From JBASNZ01 sp049657775 (GTDB lineage Bacteria; Actinomycetota; Coriobacteriia; Anaerosomatales; Anaerosomataceae): 64,000 bases of DNA. Location of the stretch: contig JBASNZ010000012.1 of the NCBI GenBank assembly GCA_049657775.1, positions 5,910 to 69,909 on the forward strand, read 5' to 3'. The number at the start of each line of letters is the position of its first letter. Positions within the stretch are counted from its first letter, which is position 1. Positions 14,853 through 23,701 of the stretch are shown here, in pieces. Position numbers and translations under genes: made by a program. The notes below the pieces were generated by a model. The model saw nothing but the letters and a program-made list of their open reading frames with translations. It ran no database searches and was not told the origin of the DNA.

Positions 14853-15575
14853 ATGGCCGCATTCCAGTTCAAGCGAGTCCTGCTCAAGCTTTCGGGGGAA
14901 GCCCTCATGGGCGAGCTCGGGTACGGCATCGATCCGGCCGTGCTCGAGTCACTCTCGGCCCAGATCAAGGCCGTCCACGAAGCCGGTATCGAGATTGCGA
15001 TCGTTGTCGGCGGCGGCAACATCTTCAGGGGTCTCGCTGCCTCGGCCCAAGGGATGGACCGTGCGCAGGCCGACTACATGGGCATGCTCGCGACAGTTAT
15101 GAACGGCCTGGCGCTGCAAGACGCGCTGGAGCGCGAGGGCGTCTTCACCAGGGTCATGAGCGCGATCGTCATGCAGTCGGTGGCCGAACCGTACATCCGT
15201 CGGCGCGCCATCCGGCACATGGAGAAGGGCCGCGTGACCATCTTCGCCGCCGGCACGGGCAACCCGTACTTCACCACCGACACCACGGCTGCACTCCGCG
15301 CCCTTGAGATCGGTGCAGACTGCATCATGAAGGCCACCAAGGTCGACGGCGTCTATGACGACGACCCCAAGACCAACCCCGACGCCGTCAGATTCGACGA
15401 GCTGAAGTACATCGAGGTCCTCAATCGCGGTCTTCGTGTCATGGACACCACGGCCGTTTCGCTGTGCATGGACAACGATCTGCCGATCATCGTTTTCAAC
15501 ATGGAGGTGCCGGGCAACATCGAACGCGCGCTGCGCGGCGAACCGGTCGGGACCATCGTCAGAGGAGGCGCATAG
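14853..15575 (+). CDS. pyrH: UMP kinase
   Basis: A 240-aa amino-acid-kinase-fold UMP kinase that converts UMP to UDP in pyrimidine nucleotide synthesis. Family landmarks: LLKLSGEALMGELGYGID, IVVGGGNIFRG, GTGNPYFTTDTTAALRA and KVDGVYDDDPK. GAGGGAGGG lies just before the ATG at 14853. It abuts frr, whose ATG follows the pyrH stop with no gap. TAGAAT at 14792 might be a weak promoter for this gene, but no -35 fits. Confidence 0.97.
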   Translation: MAAFQFKRVLLKLSGEALMGELGYGIDPAVLESLSAQIKAVHEAGIEIAIVVGGGNIFRGLAASAQGMDRAQADYMGMLATVMNGLALQDALEREGVFTRVMSAIVMQSVAEPYIRRRAIRHMEKGRVTIFAAGTGNPYFTTDTTAALRALEIGADCIMKATKVDGVYDDDPKTNPDAVRFDELKYIEVLNRGLRVMDTTAVSLCMDNDLPIIVFNMEVPGNIERALRGEPVGTIVRGGA

Positions 15576-16133
15576 ATGTCAGCCAAGAATCTCGCTGAGG
15601 CGAACGAACACATGGCCAAGGCGCTTGCCGCCCTTGCGCACGAGTTCAGCAGCGTTCGCACCGGCCGCGCGTCAGGCTCGCTCCTTGAGAAGATCCAGGT
15701 GGAGTACTACGGCACGCTGACACCCTTGATGCAGATCGCCTCGGTCAGCGTCCCTGAGCCGCAGATGCTCGTCATCAGCCCCTATGACAAGACCGCGATG
15801 AACGCCATCGAGAAGGCTATCCTCGCGTCCGACCTGGGGCTTAACCCGTCGAACGACGGCCAGGTCATCCGTCTGCCGTTCCCGCCGCTCACCGAGGAGC
15901 GGCGCAAGGACCTCGTCAAGCTCTGCCGGCACTACGCCGAGGAGTCCCGCGTGGCCGTCCGCAACATCCGTCGGGACGTGAATGAGCATCTCAAGCGCTC
16001 CGAGAAGGAGGGCGAGATCTCCGAGGACGATCTGCGTCGCGCGGAGATCGAGGTCCAGAAGGCGACCGACGCTCACATCAAAGAGATCGACGAGATGATC
16101 AAGCGCAAAGAACTGGAGATCTTGGAGGTCTAG
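15576..16133 (+). CDS. frr: Ribosome recycling factor
   Basis: A 185-aa RRF, which with EF-G splits post-termination ribosomes. Diagnostic segments: ALAHEFSSVRTGRASGSLLEKI, TPLMQIASVSVPEPQMLVI, AILASDLGLNPSNDGQVIRLP, LPPLTEERRKDLVKL-like and VRNIRRDVNEHLK. Length is exact for the family. AGAGGAGG precedes the start within the pyrH end. Zero-gap spacing to pyrH indicates coupling. Confidence 0.97.
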   Translation: MSAKNLAEANEHMAKALAALAHEFSSVRTGRASGSLLEKIQVEYYGTLTPLMQIASVSVPEPQMLVISPYDKTAMNAIEKAILASDLGLNPSNDGQVIRLPFPPLTEERRKDLVKLCRHYAEESRVAVRNIRRDVNEHLKRSEKEGEISEDDLRRAEIEVQKATDAHIKEIDEMIKRKELEILEV

Positions 16134-16138
16134 ATCTC

Positions 16139-16918
16139 ATGGCCCCGACTCAAGAATCGCTCCAGGCGTTCTTCACGTCCAAGAGGGATCGTGAACTCCT
16201 GTCGCGACTCCGGCCCGAAGATGTTCCCCGGCACGTCGCCATCATCATGGATGGCAACGGACGCTGGGCGTCCAAGCGCGGTCTGCCGCGAGCTGCGGGG
16301 CACCGGGCGGGAGTCAAGGCCGTTCGAGACACCCTTGCCGCGGCGATCGAACTCGGCATCGAGTACGTCACCGTCTACTCGTTCTCCAGCGAGAACTGGC
16401 GGCGTCCTGCGGACGAGGTCCGCACGCTCATGGGCTTGTTCGTCGAGGTGCTCGAGCGTGAGCTCGACTCCCTCCAGAGACTCGGGATCCGTGTGCGCGT
16501 CATCGGCCGGGAAGAAGAGGTTCCCTCGGACACGATGACGGCGTTTCGGCGGACCGAGGTCAAGACCGCCGGTAACGAACGTCTCACCTTCGTGGTTGCG
16601 CTCAATTACGGCGGGCGTGCCGAACTCGCGGACGCCGCTCGCGCGATCGCCGCTGACGTCGCTGACGGAACTCTGTCAGTTTCCGACATCGGGGAGGATG
16701 CCCTCGCGCGGCACCTTTACACCGTCGAGATACCCGACCCCGATCTGGTGATTCGGACAAGCGGGGAGATGCGTGTGTCCAATTTCTTGCTGTGGCAGAT
16801 CGCGTACAGCGAACTCTGGGTCACTGCAACGCTGTGGCCCGACTTCTCACGGCACGATCTGCTTCGTGCCGTTGTCGATTTCCAGCGCCGGGATCGCCGT
16901 TTCGGGGGTGCCAGGTGA
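16139..16918 (+). CDS. uppS: Isoprenyl transferase (undecaprenyl diphosphate synthase)
   Basis: A 259-aa cis-prenyltransferase that makes the C55 lipid carrier for cell wall and polysaccharide synthesis. The catalytic motif is HVAIIMDGNGRWA, with Asp38, followed by GHRAGVKAVRDT, YSFSSENWRRP and the C-terminal DLVIRTSGEMRVSNFLLWQ with YSELWVT. GGAGGT at 16127 provides the ribosome site. The product feeds both peptidoglycan and the glycan locus at 38.4-51.6 kb. The recycling phosphatase uppP is at 54400. Confidence 0.96.
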   Translation: MAPTQESLQAFFTSKRDRELLSRLRPEDVPRHVAIIMDGNGRWASKRGLPRAAGHRAGVKAVRDTLAAAIELGIEYVTVYSFSSENWRRPADEVRTLMGLFVEVLERELDSLQRLGIRVRVIGREEEVPSDTMTAFRRTEVKTAGNERLTFVVALNYGGRAELADAARAIAADVADGTLSVSDIGEDALARHLYTVEIPDPDLVIRTSGEMRVSNFLLWQIAYSELWVTATLWPDFSRHDLLRAVVDFQRRDRRFGGAR

Positions 16919-17745
16919 CGCAGACTGCACCCAAGACGGGAAGACTCCGTGATTTCGGCGTGCGGCTTGCCACCGCGCTCGCGATCGGCGTCGCATTCAT
17001 CGGAAGCATCGTCTTCATGGGACCCGTCGGGCTGGCGCTTGTCGTCGCCGTGGTCGCCACAGCTGCCGCAGCGGAGTTCTTCGGCATCCTAAGGCGTGAG
17101 CGGCGCCTTCCCAACGAGCTCTTCGGACTGGCCGCGGTTGCCGCCATGCCGTTTGCCGCCGCGTTCCGCGGACTCGAGGGTCTGACAGCCGTCATCAGTC
17201 TTCTCGTCATCGGATCGCTCCTGTGGCACCTCGCGTTCAAGCAGGTTCGCGCGTCGGACACCGCGGTTACCGTGTTCGGTGCGGTGTACGTCGGCTTCGC
17301 GCTCGCGCACCTGGTACTCATCAGGCAGCTCGACGGTGGAACCGAACTGGCGTTGGCCACCGTTGCGAGCGTATGGGCCAACGACACCTTCGCGTATCTC
17401 GTGGGCACGTCCATCGGCCGCCACAAGATGGCGCCCCACATCTCGCCCAACAAGAGCTGGGAGGGCTTCATCGCCGGAACCCTCTTCACGACAGCGGTTT
17501 GGGTGGCCCTCGCGTTTCTTACCGATACTGGCTTGAGTATCTGGTGGCTCGTGTTCGTGGGTATCGCGGCGTCGCTTGCGGCGGTCGTTGGCGATCTGGC
17601 CGAATCCCGACTCAAGCGGGAGGCCGCGCTCAAGGACTCGGGAAACATGCTTCCGGGACACGGCGGATTCCTCGACCGCTTCGATTCGATGATCCTCGTG
17701 TCCATCGTCACGTACTACATGCTCGTGTTCGCGGGTGCCAAGTGA
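16915..17745 (+). CDS. cdsA: Phosphatidate cytidylyltransferase
   Basis: A 276-aa membrane enzyme making CDP-diacylglycerol, the precursor used by PgsA (60150). About eight hydrophobic segments are visible. The C-terminal signature is present: ISPNKSWEGFIAG, then GDLAESRLKREAALKDSGN and LPGHGGFLDRFDS. The GTG start at 16915 overlaps the uppS stop (GTGA) and gives the expected N-terminal length. Confidence 0.95.
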   Translation: MTQTAPKTGRLRDFGVRLATALAIGVAFIGSIVFMGPVGLALVVAVVATAAAAEFFGILRRERRLPNELFGLAAVAAMPFAAAFRGLEGLTAVISLLVIGSLLWHLAFKQVRASDTAVTVFGAVYVGFALAHLVLIRQLDGGTELALATVASVWANDTFAYLVGTSIGRHKMAPHISPNKSWEGFIAGTLFTTAVWVALAFLTDTGLSIWWLVFVGIAASLAAVVGDLAESRLKREAALKDSGNMLPGHGGFLDRFDSMILVSIVTYYMLVFAGAK

Positions 17746-18887
17746 CGGCCCCGCTCAGGATCGCCGTCCTCGGCTCGACCGGCTCCATCGGCCGTCAGAC
17801 GCTCGATATCGCGGCGCGGTACCCCGACCGGGTGCAGGTGGTCGCACTGGCCGCATACGGCAATATCACCCTCCTGGCCGAGCAGGCCGCCGCGTTCTCG
17901 GTGTCCGACGTTGCCATTGCCGATGCGAGCCGGGCCTCGGCTCTTGCCACGCTCATGCCTGATGCGCGGATCGGTTCGGGCTCTGCTGCGGTTGCAGCGC
18001 TCGCGGAGCACCCCGAGGTCGATATGGTGTTGAACGCCCTTGTCGGCGCCGCAGGTCTTCGAGCCAGCATCGCCACGTTGGATGCCGGCAGGCGCCTGGC
18101 GCTTGCCAACAAGGAGTCTCTCGTCGTTGGTGGATCGCTTGTCATGTCCCGCGTGCAGCGGAGCGACCAGATGATCCCGGTCGATAGCGAGCACTCCGCG
18201 ATCTTCCAGTGCCTCCTCGGCGAAGCGCACCAGGAGATCGCCCGGATATGGCTGACCGCTTCGGGCGGTCCGTTCCGGGGCCGGACGCTTGCCGATCTGG
18301 CCGACGTCACGGTCGATGAGGCGCTGTGCCATCCGCGCTGGACCATGGGTCCCAAGATCACCATCGACTCGTCGACCCTCATGAACAAGGGACTCGAGGC
18401 GATCGAGGCGCATCACCTCTTCGACACGTCCTACGATCGCATCAAGATCGTCATCCACCCGCAGTCATGCATCCACTCGATGGTGGAGTACGCCGACGGC
18501 AGTGTTAAGGCTCATCTGGGCGCCACAGATATGCGCATCCCCATCCAGTACGCGCTCAGCTTTCCCGAGCGGTGGCCTGCGCCGGTCGAACCCATCGACT
18601 TCGCAACTCTCGCACGGCTCGATTTCGAGGAGCCGGACTATGAGTCCTTCCCGTGCCTTTCGCTGGCTCTGGAAGCGGGGAGGACCGGAGGCACCATGCC
18701 GGCGGCGATGAACGCCGCCAACGAGGTCGCCGTCGCAGCATTCCTCGCTCGCGAGGCGCGATTCATCGACATTCCTCGCGTGGTAAGTACCGTCATGGAG
18801 TCCCATGACGCGTCGAAGCCGACATCCGTCGACGACCTCGAGGATGTCGACGCTTGGGCCCGCGAGGCTGCACAGCGGGCGCTCTGA
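17742..18887 (+). CDS. dxr: 1-deoxy-D-xylulose 5-phosphate reductoisomerase
   Basis: A 381-aa second enzyme of the MEP isoprenoid pathway, converting DXP to MEP with NADPH. The N-terminal NADPH site is VLGSTGSIGRQTLDI. The metal/substrate region is ALANKESLVVGG, IPVDSEHSAIFQCL, LTASGGPFR, MGPKITIDSSTLMNKGLE and HPQSCIHSMVEY. The GTG start at 17742 overlaps the cdsA stop (GTGA). ispG lies two genes downstream, so the organism uses the MEP route. Confidence 0.97.
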   Translation: MTAPLRIAVLGSTGSIGRQTLDIAARYPDRVQVVALAAYGNITLLAEQAAAFSVSDVAIADASRASALATLMPDARIGSGSAAVAALAEHPEVDMVLNALVGAAGLRASIATLDAGRRLALANKESLVVGGSLVMSRVQRSDQMIPVDSEHSAIFQCLLGEAHQEIARIWLTASGGPFRGRTLADLADVTVDEALCHPRWTMGPKITIDSSTLMNKGLEAIEAHHLFDTSYDRIKIVIHPQSCIHSMVEYADGSVKAHLGATDMRIPIQYALSFPERWPAPVEPIDFATLARLDFEEPDYESFPCLSLALEAGRTGGTMPAAMNAANEVAVAAFLAREARFIDIPRVVSTVMESHDASKPTSVDDLEDVDAWAREAAQRAL

Positions 18888-18955
18888 ACTCTGGCGCAGC
18901 GTTTGCTCGAACAAGACACCATCGACCGTTTCCAGCTGCAGGAAGGGCGTGACAC

Positions 18956-20209
18956 ATGACGGGCGTGCTCTCTGCCCTGAACATCGTGTTCTGGGGCGTT
19001 CTGACGTTCTCGATCCTTGTCGTCCTGCACGAGGGCGGCCACTTCCTCGCGGCTCGAGCGTTCGGCGTGAAGGTCCACGAGTTCATGATCGGACTTCCGG
19101 GCCCCGCGATACGCCTGGAAACCAAGAGGACCACGTTCGGGATAACGGCATTTCCCCTGGGCGGCTACGTACGCATCGCCGGGATGGAGCCTGGTCCGGA
19201 AGACGAGAGACTCGCCGATGCGCTCAAGGCGATCGCTGTCGCGGGAAGGCTCGATATCGCGGGCGTTGCGCGCGCGCTCGTTGTCGACCGCGACCGCGCA
19301 ACAGCCCTCGTCACCTCGCTCGAAGACTATGGCGCCGTCGTGCGGGACGATCTTCACGACTACTCGCTCGTCCCCGAACTGGACGCATCACTGGAGGCCG
19401 ACGCGCTGCTTGCCCGGGCTCGCGGATGGACGTTTCGCGGTCTTTCAACGCCGAAGCGGATCGCCGTGCTTGTTTCGGGCGTCGCGGTCAATCTGCTCAC
19501 CGCGATCCTGGTGTTCACGATCGTGCTGGCCATCTTTGGCAACTACGAGGCCGGACTCACCCTGGACTTCGTTCAGCCTGGAGCGCCGGCTGCCGAGGCG
19601 GGGCTCAAGATCGGCGACACCCTCTCGCAGCTTGATGGCACCTCGTTGGAGTCGTGGGCGCAGTTCCAGCAGATGATGAACGTGACCCACGAGGGTGACA
19701 CCGTAGTCGTCACGTACGTGAGGGACGGCACCGAACACAGCGCAGAGATCGTGCTCGCCGACCTTGAGGGTCACGGATTCCTGGGCGTGCGGCCCGGCTT
19801 CGTCAAGGTCGACTACAGCGTCATGCAGGCGCTCGGGATGAGCTTCAAGTGGACAGGGATGGTCTTTGCCGCGATCATCGACTTCTTCAAACCCGCCACG
19901 TTCGCCACGTCTGTCGAGAACTCGCGGGGTGTGGTCGGCATCAGCGTCATGGCCGCGGACGCCGCCAAGGCCGGCCCACTCGACTACGCATGGCTCATCG
20001 CGCTGCTCTCGCTGTCGCTCGGCGCGATGAACATCCTTCCGATACCGCCACTCGACGGTGGTAAGGTCGCCGTGGAGATCATCGAGCGCATCGCTGGACG
20101 CCCCCTTGGTCGCAAGCTCTCCATCGCGGTCAGTGCAACGGGCGCGGTGTTGCTCTTCTCGCTCATCGGTTACCTCATGTATGCGGACGTGGTGCGGCTC
20201 GCTCGCTAA
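18956..20209 (+). CDS. rseP: Site-2 intramembrane metalloprotease RseP/RasP with inserted domain
   Basis: A 417-aa M50 zinc protease that cleaves membrane-embedded anti-sigma factors and signal peptides. The active-site helix has HEGGH (25-29), and the third ligand motif is NILPIPPLDGG (about 370-380). A PDZ domain lies near 200-275. Between the GGYVRIAGME loop (69-78) and the second membrane part, residues 84-155 form an insert (RLDIAGVARALVVDRDRATA, then LVTSLEDYGAVVRDD) that reads like a small winged-helix or helical module. AGGAAGG precedes the ATG. It lies in the dxr-rseP-ispG order usual in Gram-positive genomes. Confidence 0.93.
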   Translation: MTGVLSALNIVFWGVLTFSILVVLHEGGHFLAARAFGVKVHEFMIGLPGPAIRLETKRTTFGITAFPLGGYVRIAGMEPGPEDERLADALKAIAVAGRLDIAGVARALVVDRDRATALVTSLEDYGAVVRDDLHDYSLVPELDASLEADALLARARGWTFRGLSTPKRIAVLVSGVAVNLLTAILVFTIVLAIFGNYEAGLTLDFVQPGAPAAEAGLKIGDTLSQLDGTSLESWAQFQQMMNVTHEGDTVVVTYVRDGTEHSAEIVLADLEGHGFLGVRPGFVKVDYSVMQALGMSFKWTGMVFAAIIDFFKPATFATSVENSRGVVGISVMAADAAKAGPLDYAWLIALLSLSLGAMNILPIPPLDGGKVAVEIIERIAGRPLGRKLSIAVSATGAVLLFSLIGYLMYADVVRLAR

Positions 20210-20233
20210 GACGCGAAGGGGGAGGGCGAACAC

Positions 20234-21304
20234 ATGGCGCAACGTCACCAGACACGTCCGGTCATGGTCGGCGCCATCCTGTTGGGCGGTGGAGCCCCGA
20301 TCGCCGTGCAGTCGATGACCAACACCGACACCAGGGACCCGGCGGCGACACTCGCACAGATCGGCAGACTCGCTGAGGCGGGCTGCGAGATCGTCCGGGT
20401 CGCGATCCCTCACGCCGACGCGCTCGCCGGGTTCGGCGAGATCTGCGCAGAGAGCCCCCTGCCCGTTGTGGCTGATATCCACTTCGACCACCGACTCGCC
20501 ATCGAGGCGGTCCGCCTGGGCGCCGCAAAGCTGCGCATCAATCCGGGCAACATCGGCTCCCTCGACCGCGTGGACGCCGTCATCGACGCCGCAGGCGCGG
20601 CAGGGATCCCGGTCCGCATCGGTGTCAATGCCGGTTCGCTCGCACCCGAGTACCGCGATCTGGACTGGTCGCTTCCCCAGAAGCTCACCGCGAGTGCGGT
20701 GGCGTTCTGCGATCACGTGGCCGGTCGTGGGTTCGAAGACATCGTGGTGTCCGCCAAAGCCTCTTCAGTGAACGCGACCGTGGAATCCTACCGCTCTCTC
20801 GCTCACGAGGTCCCGTACCCTCTACACATCGGTGTGACCGAGGCCGGTACCAGCCTCTCGGGCACGGTGAAGTCCTCTGTAGGGCTGGGGATCTTGCTCG
20901 CCGAGGGCATCGGAGACACGCTCCGCGTCTCACTCACGGCAGATCCGGTCGAAGAGGTCATCGTGGGCTGGGAGATACTCGCCGCACTCGACATCCGTCG
21001 GCGCGGCCCCGAACTCATCAGCTGCCCCACCTGCGGGCGCTGTGAGGTTGACATGGTCCCTATCGCCCAGGAAGTCGAGCGTCGCCTGCGCACCATGTCC
21101 GTACCGCTCAAAGTCGCGGTCATGGGTTGCATCGTCAACGGACCGGGCGAGGCCCGGGAGGCGGACGTCGGCGTGGCGTCCGGCAAGGGTGTGGGACTCG
21201 TATTCCGTGGCGGCCAACCCGTTCGCAAAGTCCCCGAGGCACGCATCGTAGACGCGCTCTTCGAGGAGATCGGCGATCTGATGCGCGAGTCCGCCTCGGA
21301 GTAG
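20234..21304 (+). CDS. ispG: 4-hydroxy-3-methylbut-2-en-1-yl diphosphate synthase
   Basis: A 356-aa Fe-S enzyme of the MEP pathway that converts MEcPP to HMBPP. The TIM-barrel half has IAVQSMTNTDTRD, VADIHFDHRLA and KLRINPGNIG. The 4Fe-4S half has ISCPTCGRCEVDM and MGCIVNGPGEAREAD, supplying the three cluster cysteines. Length is normal for the two-domain bacterial form. GGGGGAGGG precedes the ATG, 24 bases after rseP. Confidence 0.97.
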   Translation: MAQRHQTRPVMVGAILLGGGAPIAVQSMTNTDTRDPAATLAQIGRLAEAGCEIVRVAIPHADALAGFGEICAESPLPVVADIHFDHRLAIEAVRLGAAKLRINPGNIGSLDRVDAVIDAAGAAGIPVRIGVNAGSLAPEYRDLDWSLPQKLTASAVAFCDHVAGRGFEDIVVSAKASSVNATVESYRSLAHEVPYPLHIGVTEAGTSLSGTVKSSVGLGILLAEGIGDTLRVSLTADPVEEVIVGWEILAALDIRRRGPELISCPTCGRCEVDMVPIAQEVERRLRTMSVPLKVAVMGCIVNGPGEAREADVGVASGKGVGLVFRGGQPVRKVPEARIVDALFEEIGDLMRESASE

Positions 21305-21319
21305 TGCACGAGCGCACCG

Positions 21320-21348
21320 TAGCATCACGGCCGCGCGCCTGGTATCCT
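21320..21348 (+). promoter_or_regulatory. Weak candidate promoter before the Rossmann protein
   Basis: TATCCT (21343-21348) with TAGCAT (21320-21325) at 17-base spacing lies in the 83-bp gap after ispG. The -35 agrees poorly with consensus, so this is tentative. Confidence 0.3.
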
Positions 21349-21387
21349 CAGGGACTGAAACGAGCTATTCAGACGAACGGGGGAGTC

Positions 21388-21777
21388 ATGGCTGATAAGG
21401 TGCGCGTGGCGATAGTGGGCGGGGGCCGTACCGGCACTCCGTTGCTCGAGGACTTCCTCAAGCGCCCGTTCGTCGAGGTTGTGGGGGTTGCCGACAAGGA
21501 CACCGCCAGCGCTGGCGCAATGCTTGCGCGGGAGCGCGGGATCTTCTTCACCGAGAACGCTAGCGTGCTTGCCGCCAAGGGTGCGGACATCGATGTGATC
21601 ATCGAGGTCAGCGGCGATCCAGCGGTGAAGCCCGCACTCAAGGACGCCTTCATCGCGCAGGGGAACAAGAACACCATCATCGTGCACGACATGATCGCGC
21701 GGCTCATCCTGAGCCTCTCATCCAACGCGGACCATCTCGTTGAGACCTATCACCCCGAGGACCGGGGTATCGGCTAG
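21388..21777 (+). CDS. Stand-alone NAD(P)-binding Rossmann protein, unknown role
   Basis: A 129-aa protein consisting of little more than one nucleotide-binding fold: VRVAIVGGGRTGTPLLEDFL (GxGxxG-like at 11-16), VVGVADKDTASAG with the acidic end of beta-2, and IDVIIEVSGDPAVKPAL. It resembles the N-terminal half of Gfo/Idh or homoserine-dehydrogenase-like oxidoreductases but lacks any catalytic domain. Similar N-terminal modules occur fused to PAS/kinase sensors in deltaproteobacteria, so a ligand-sensing role is conceivable. GGGGGAG lies before the ATG at 21388. The open frame further upstream is ispG shadow. It sits between ispG and proS with no evident functional link. Confidence 0.75.
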   Translation: MADKVRVAIVGGGRTGTPLLEDFLKRPFVEVVGVADKDTASAGAMLARERGIFFTENASVLAAKGADIDVIIEVSGDPAVKPALKDAFIAQGNKNTIIVHDMIARLILSLSSNADHLVETYHPEDRGIG

Positions 21778-21858
21778 ACTGTTCAGCGTCACCGTTGGAC
21801 CTTCTCGGGCGTCGGCGGCAGCCGGCGCCCGTGCGCTACCTCACTTGAAGGAGTACTC

Positions 21859-23574
21859 ATGCCCGTCGCACTCAAGATGTCGCGGCTCTACGCGCCCACC
21901 CTCAAGGAGGACCCCTCCGAGGCGGAAGTGACCTCTCACAAGCTGCTGCTCCGCGCGGGCATGATCCGCAAGGTCGCGGCGGGTATCTACACGTTCCTCC
22001 CGCTCGCCTGGCGCTCGATTCGCAAGATCGAACAGATCGTGCGAGAGGAGATGGACGCCATCGGTAGCCAGGAGCTGATGCTCCCGATCGTCCAGCCTGC
22101 AGAGTTGTGGAACGAGTCCGGGCGATGGGACCTGTACGGGCCAGAGCTCGCACGGCTCAAGGACCGCGCGGGACGCGACTTCTGCCTCGGCCCCACACAC
22201 GAGGAGATCATCACCGACACGGTGCGAAACGAGGTACGCAGCTACCGCGACCTGCCGCTGTCGTTCTACCAGATCAACATGAAGTTCCGCGACGAGGCAC
22301 GGCCTCGCTTCGGTCTGCTCCGGGGCCGCGAGTTCATCATGAAGGACGCGTACTCGTTCCATGCCGATCAAGCGTCGCTCCAGGAACATTACGACGACCA
22401 GGCTCGCGCGTATGGACGCATCTGCGATCGTCTCTCGCTGGAGTGGAGACCGGTCAAGGCGGACAGCGGGCAGATCGGCGGCAAAGTGACGACGGAGTTC
22501 ATGGCGCTTGCCGAGAGCGGCGAGGCTGCGCTCGTGTACTGCGACTGCGGCTGGGCGGCCAATGTGGAGGCGGCCGAGACCGTCGTTCCCCGCAACCCTG
22601 AAATCACGGAACCACGCGCCATGGAGAAGGTGCACACACCCCGGATCCGCACCATCGCCGAGCTTGCCGGGTTCCTCGGCATCTCCGGCCACGACACCGT
22701 CAAGACGATGGCGGGAAAGACCCCCGAGGGCCGTCTTGTCTTCTTCCTCGTCCCGGGTGATCGCGAGCTCAATCCCATCAAGGCCGAGTGGGCGGTACCC
22801 GGAGTCGAGCTCCTCGAGGAGGACGACTTCAAGACCTTCGGCATCCCCAAGGGTTCGCTTGGACCCGTCAACCCGCCGGCAGGAACGCTGCTCGTAGCGG
22901 ACAACAGCCTTAAGGGCGAGGTTTCGTGGGGCGTGGGCGCCAACGAGAACGACTACCACCTGATCGGTGCGATGCCCGGCCGTGACTTCGACGTTGAAAC
23001 GTGGTCCGACCTGGTGCTGGCGGAGCCCGGAGACGGCTGTCCCGAGTGTGGCGGCGCCCTCAAGGGTGCCCGCGGCATCGAGGTCAGCCAGGTCTTCCAA
23101 CTCGGGACGCGCTACTCCGAGAGCATGAACGCCAGCTTCACCGATGAGGACGGTACCGAGAAGCCGTTCTTGATGGGCTGCTACGGCGTGGGCATCACTC
23201 GCTCGCTCGCCGCGGTCATCGAGCAGCACTACGACGAAAGCGGCATCTCGTGGCCGATCGCCATCGCCCCGCTCGAGGTGGCGGTCGTCCCCCTGACGGT
23301 CGGCGATGATGTCGTGTACCCGGTGGCCGAGCAGATCTGGCGTGCGCTTGCAGACGCAGGTGTAGAAGTCGTCATCGACGACCGCGACGAACGTGCAGGG
23401 GTCAAGTTCGCTGACGCCGACCTCATCGGATGGCCGTACCAGATCGTCGTTGGCAAGAAGGGCGTGACCGCGGGCATCGTCGAGGTCAAGACCCGAGCCA
23501 CGGGCGAGCGTGTCGAAATACCGATCGATGCCGTAGCGGCTCACGTAGCGGCGCTGGTGAGCGCCGTCAAGTAG
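21859..23574 (+). CDS. proS: Prolyl-tRNA synthetase, bacterial type
   Basis: A 571-aa class II synthetase. Motif 2 is FRDEARPRFGLLRGREFIMKD-like (about 150-170), with GPTHEEIITD just before it. A YbaK-like editing insertion spans about 225-400 (VKTMAGKTPEGRLVFFLVPGD), which hydrolyses mischarged Ala-tRNA. Motif 3 is MGCYGVGITRSLAAVIEQ, and the anticodon-binding domain is at the C-terminus. This is the long ProS form with the insert, not the archaeal/eukaryal-like type. GAAGGAG lies before the ATG. Confidence 0.97.
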   Translation: MPVALKMSRLYAPTLKEDPSEAEVTSHKLLLRAGMIRKVAAGIYTFLPLAWRSIRKIEQIVREEMDAIGSQELMLPIVQPAELWNESGRWDLYGPELARLKDRAGRDFCLGPTHEEIITDTVRNEVRSYRDLPLSFYQINMKFRDEARPRFGLLRGREFIMKDAYSFHADQASLQEHYDDQARAYGRICDRLSLEWRPVKADSGQIGGKVTTEFMALAESGEAALVYCDCGWAANVEAAETVVPRNPEITEPRAMEKVHTPRIRTIAELAGFLGISGHDTVKTMAGKTPEGRLVFFLVPGDRELNPIKAEWAVPGVELLEEDDFKTFGIPKGSLGPVNPPAGTLLVADNSLKGEVSWGVGANENDYHLIGAMPGRDFDVETWSDLVLAEPGDGCPECGGALKGARGIEVSQVFQLGTRYSESMNASFTDEDGTEKPFLMGCYGVGITRSLAAVIEQHYDESGISWPIAIAPLEVAVVPLTVGDDVVYPVAEQIWRALADAGVEVVIDDRDERAGVKFADADLIGWPYQIVVGKKGVTAGIVEVKTRATGERVEIPIDAVAAHVAALVSAVK

Positions 23575-23623
23575 CAGCGGTGGGCGCTCTCCTGACTTCC
23601 CGGCATCACGGCGGTAACGCCGG

Positions 23624-23652
23624 TTGTCGAAACGGTTACCACGCAGTATCGC
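23624..23652 (+). promoter_or_regulatory. Candidate promoter for the VanW-family gene
   Basis: TTGTCG (23624-23629) and TATCGC (23647-23652) are spaced by 17 bases, in the 127-bp gap between proS and the VanW gene. Moderate match. No terminator is visible after proS. Confidence 0.45.
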
Positions 23653-23701
23653 CAGCGACGTCGCGGGTAACCTTCTTCGTTGAGACGGGGAGGGGATTCG
23701 C

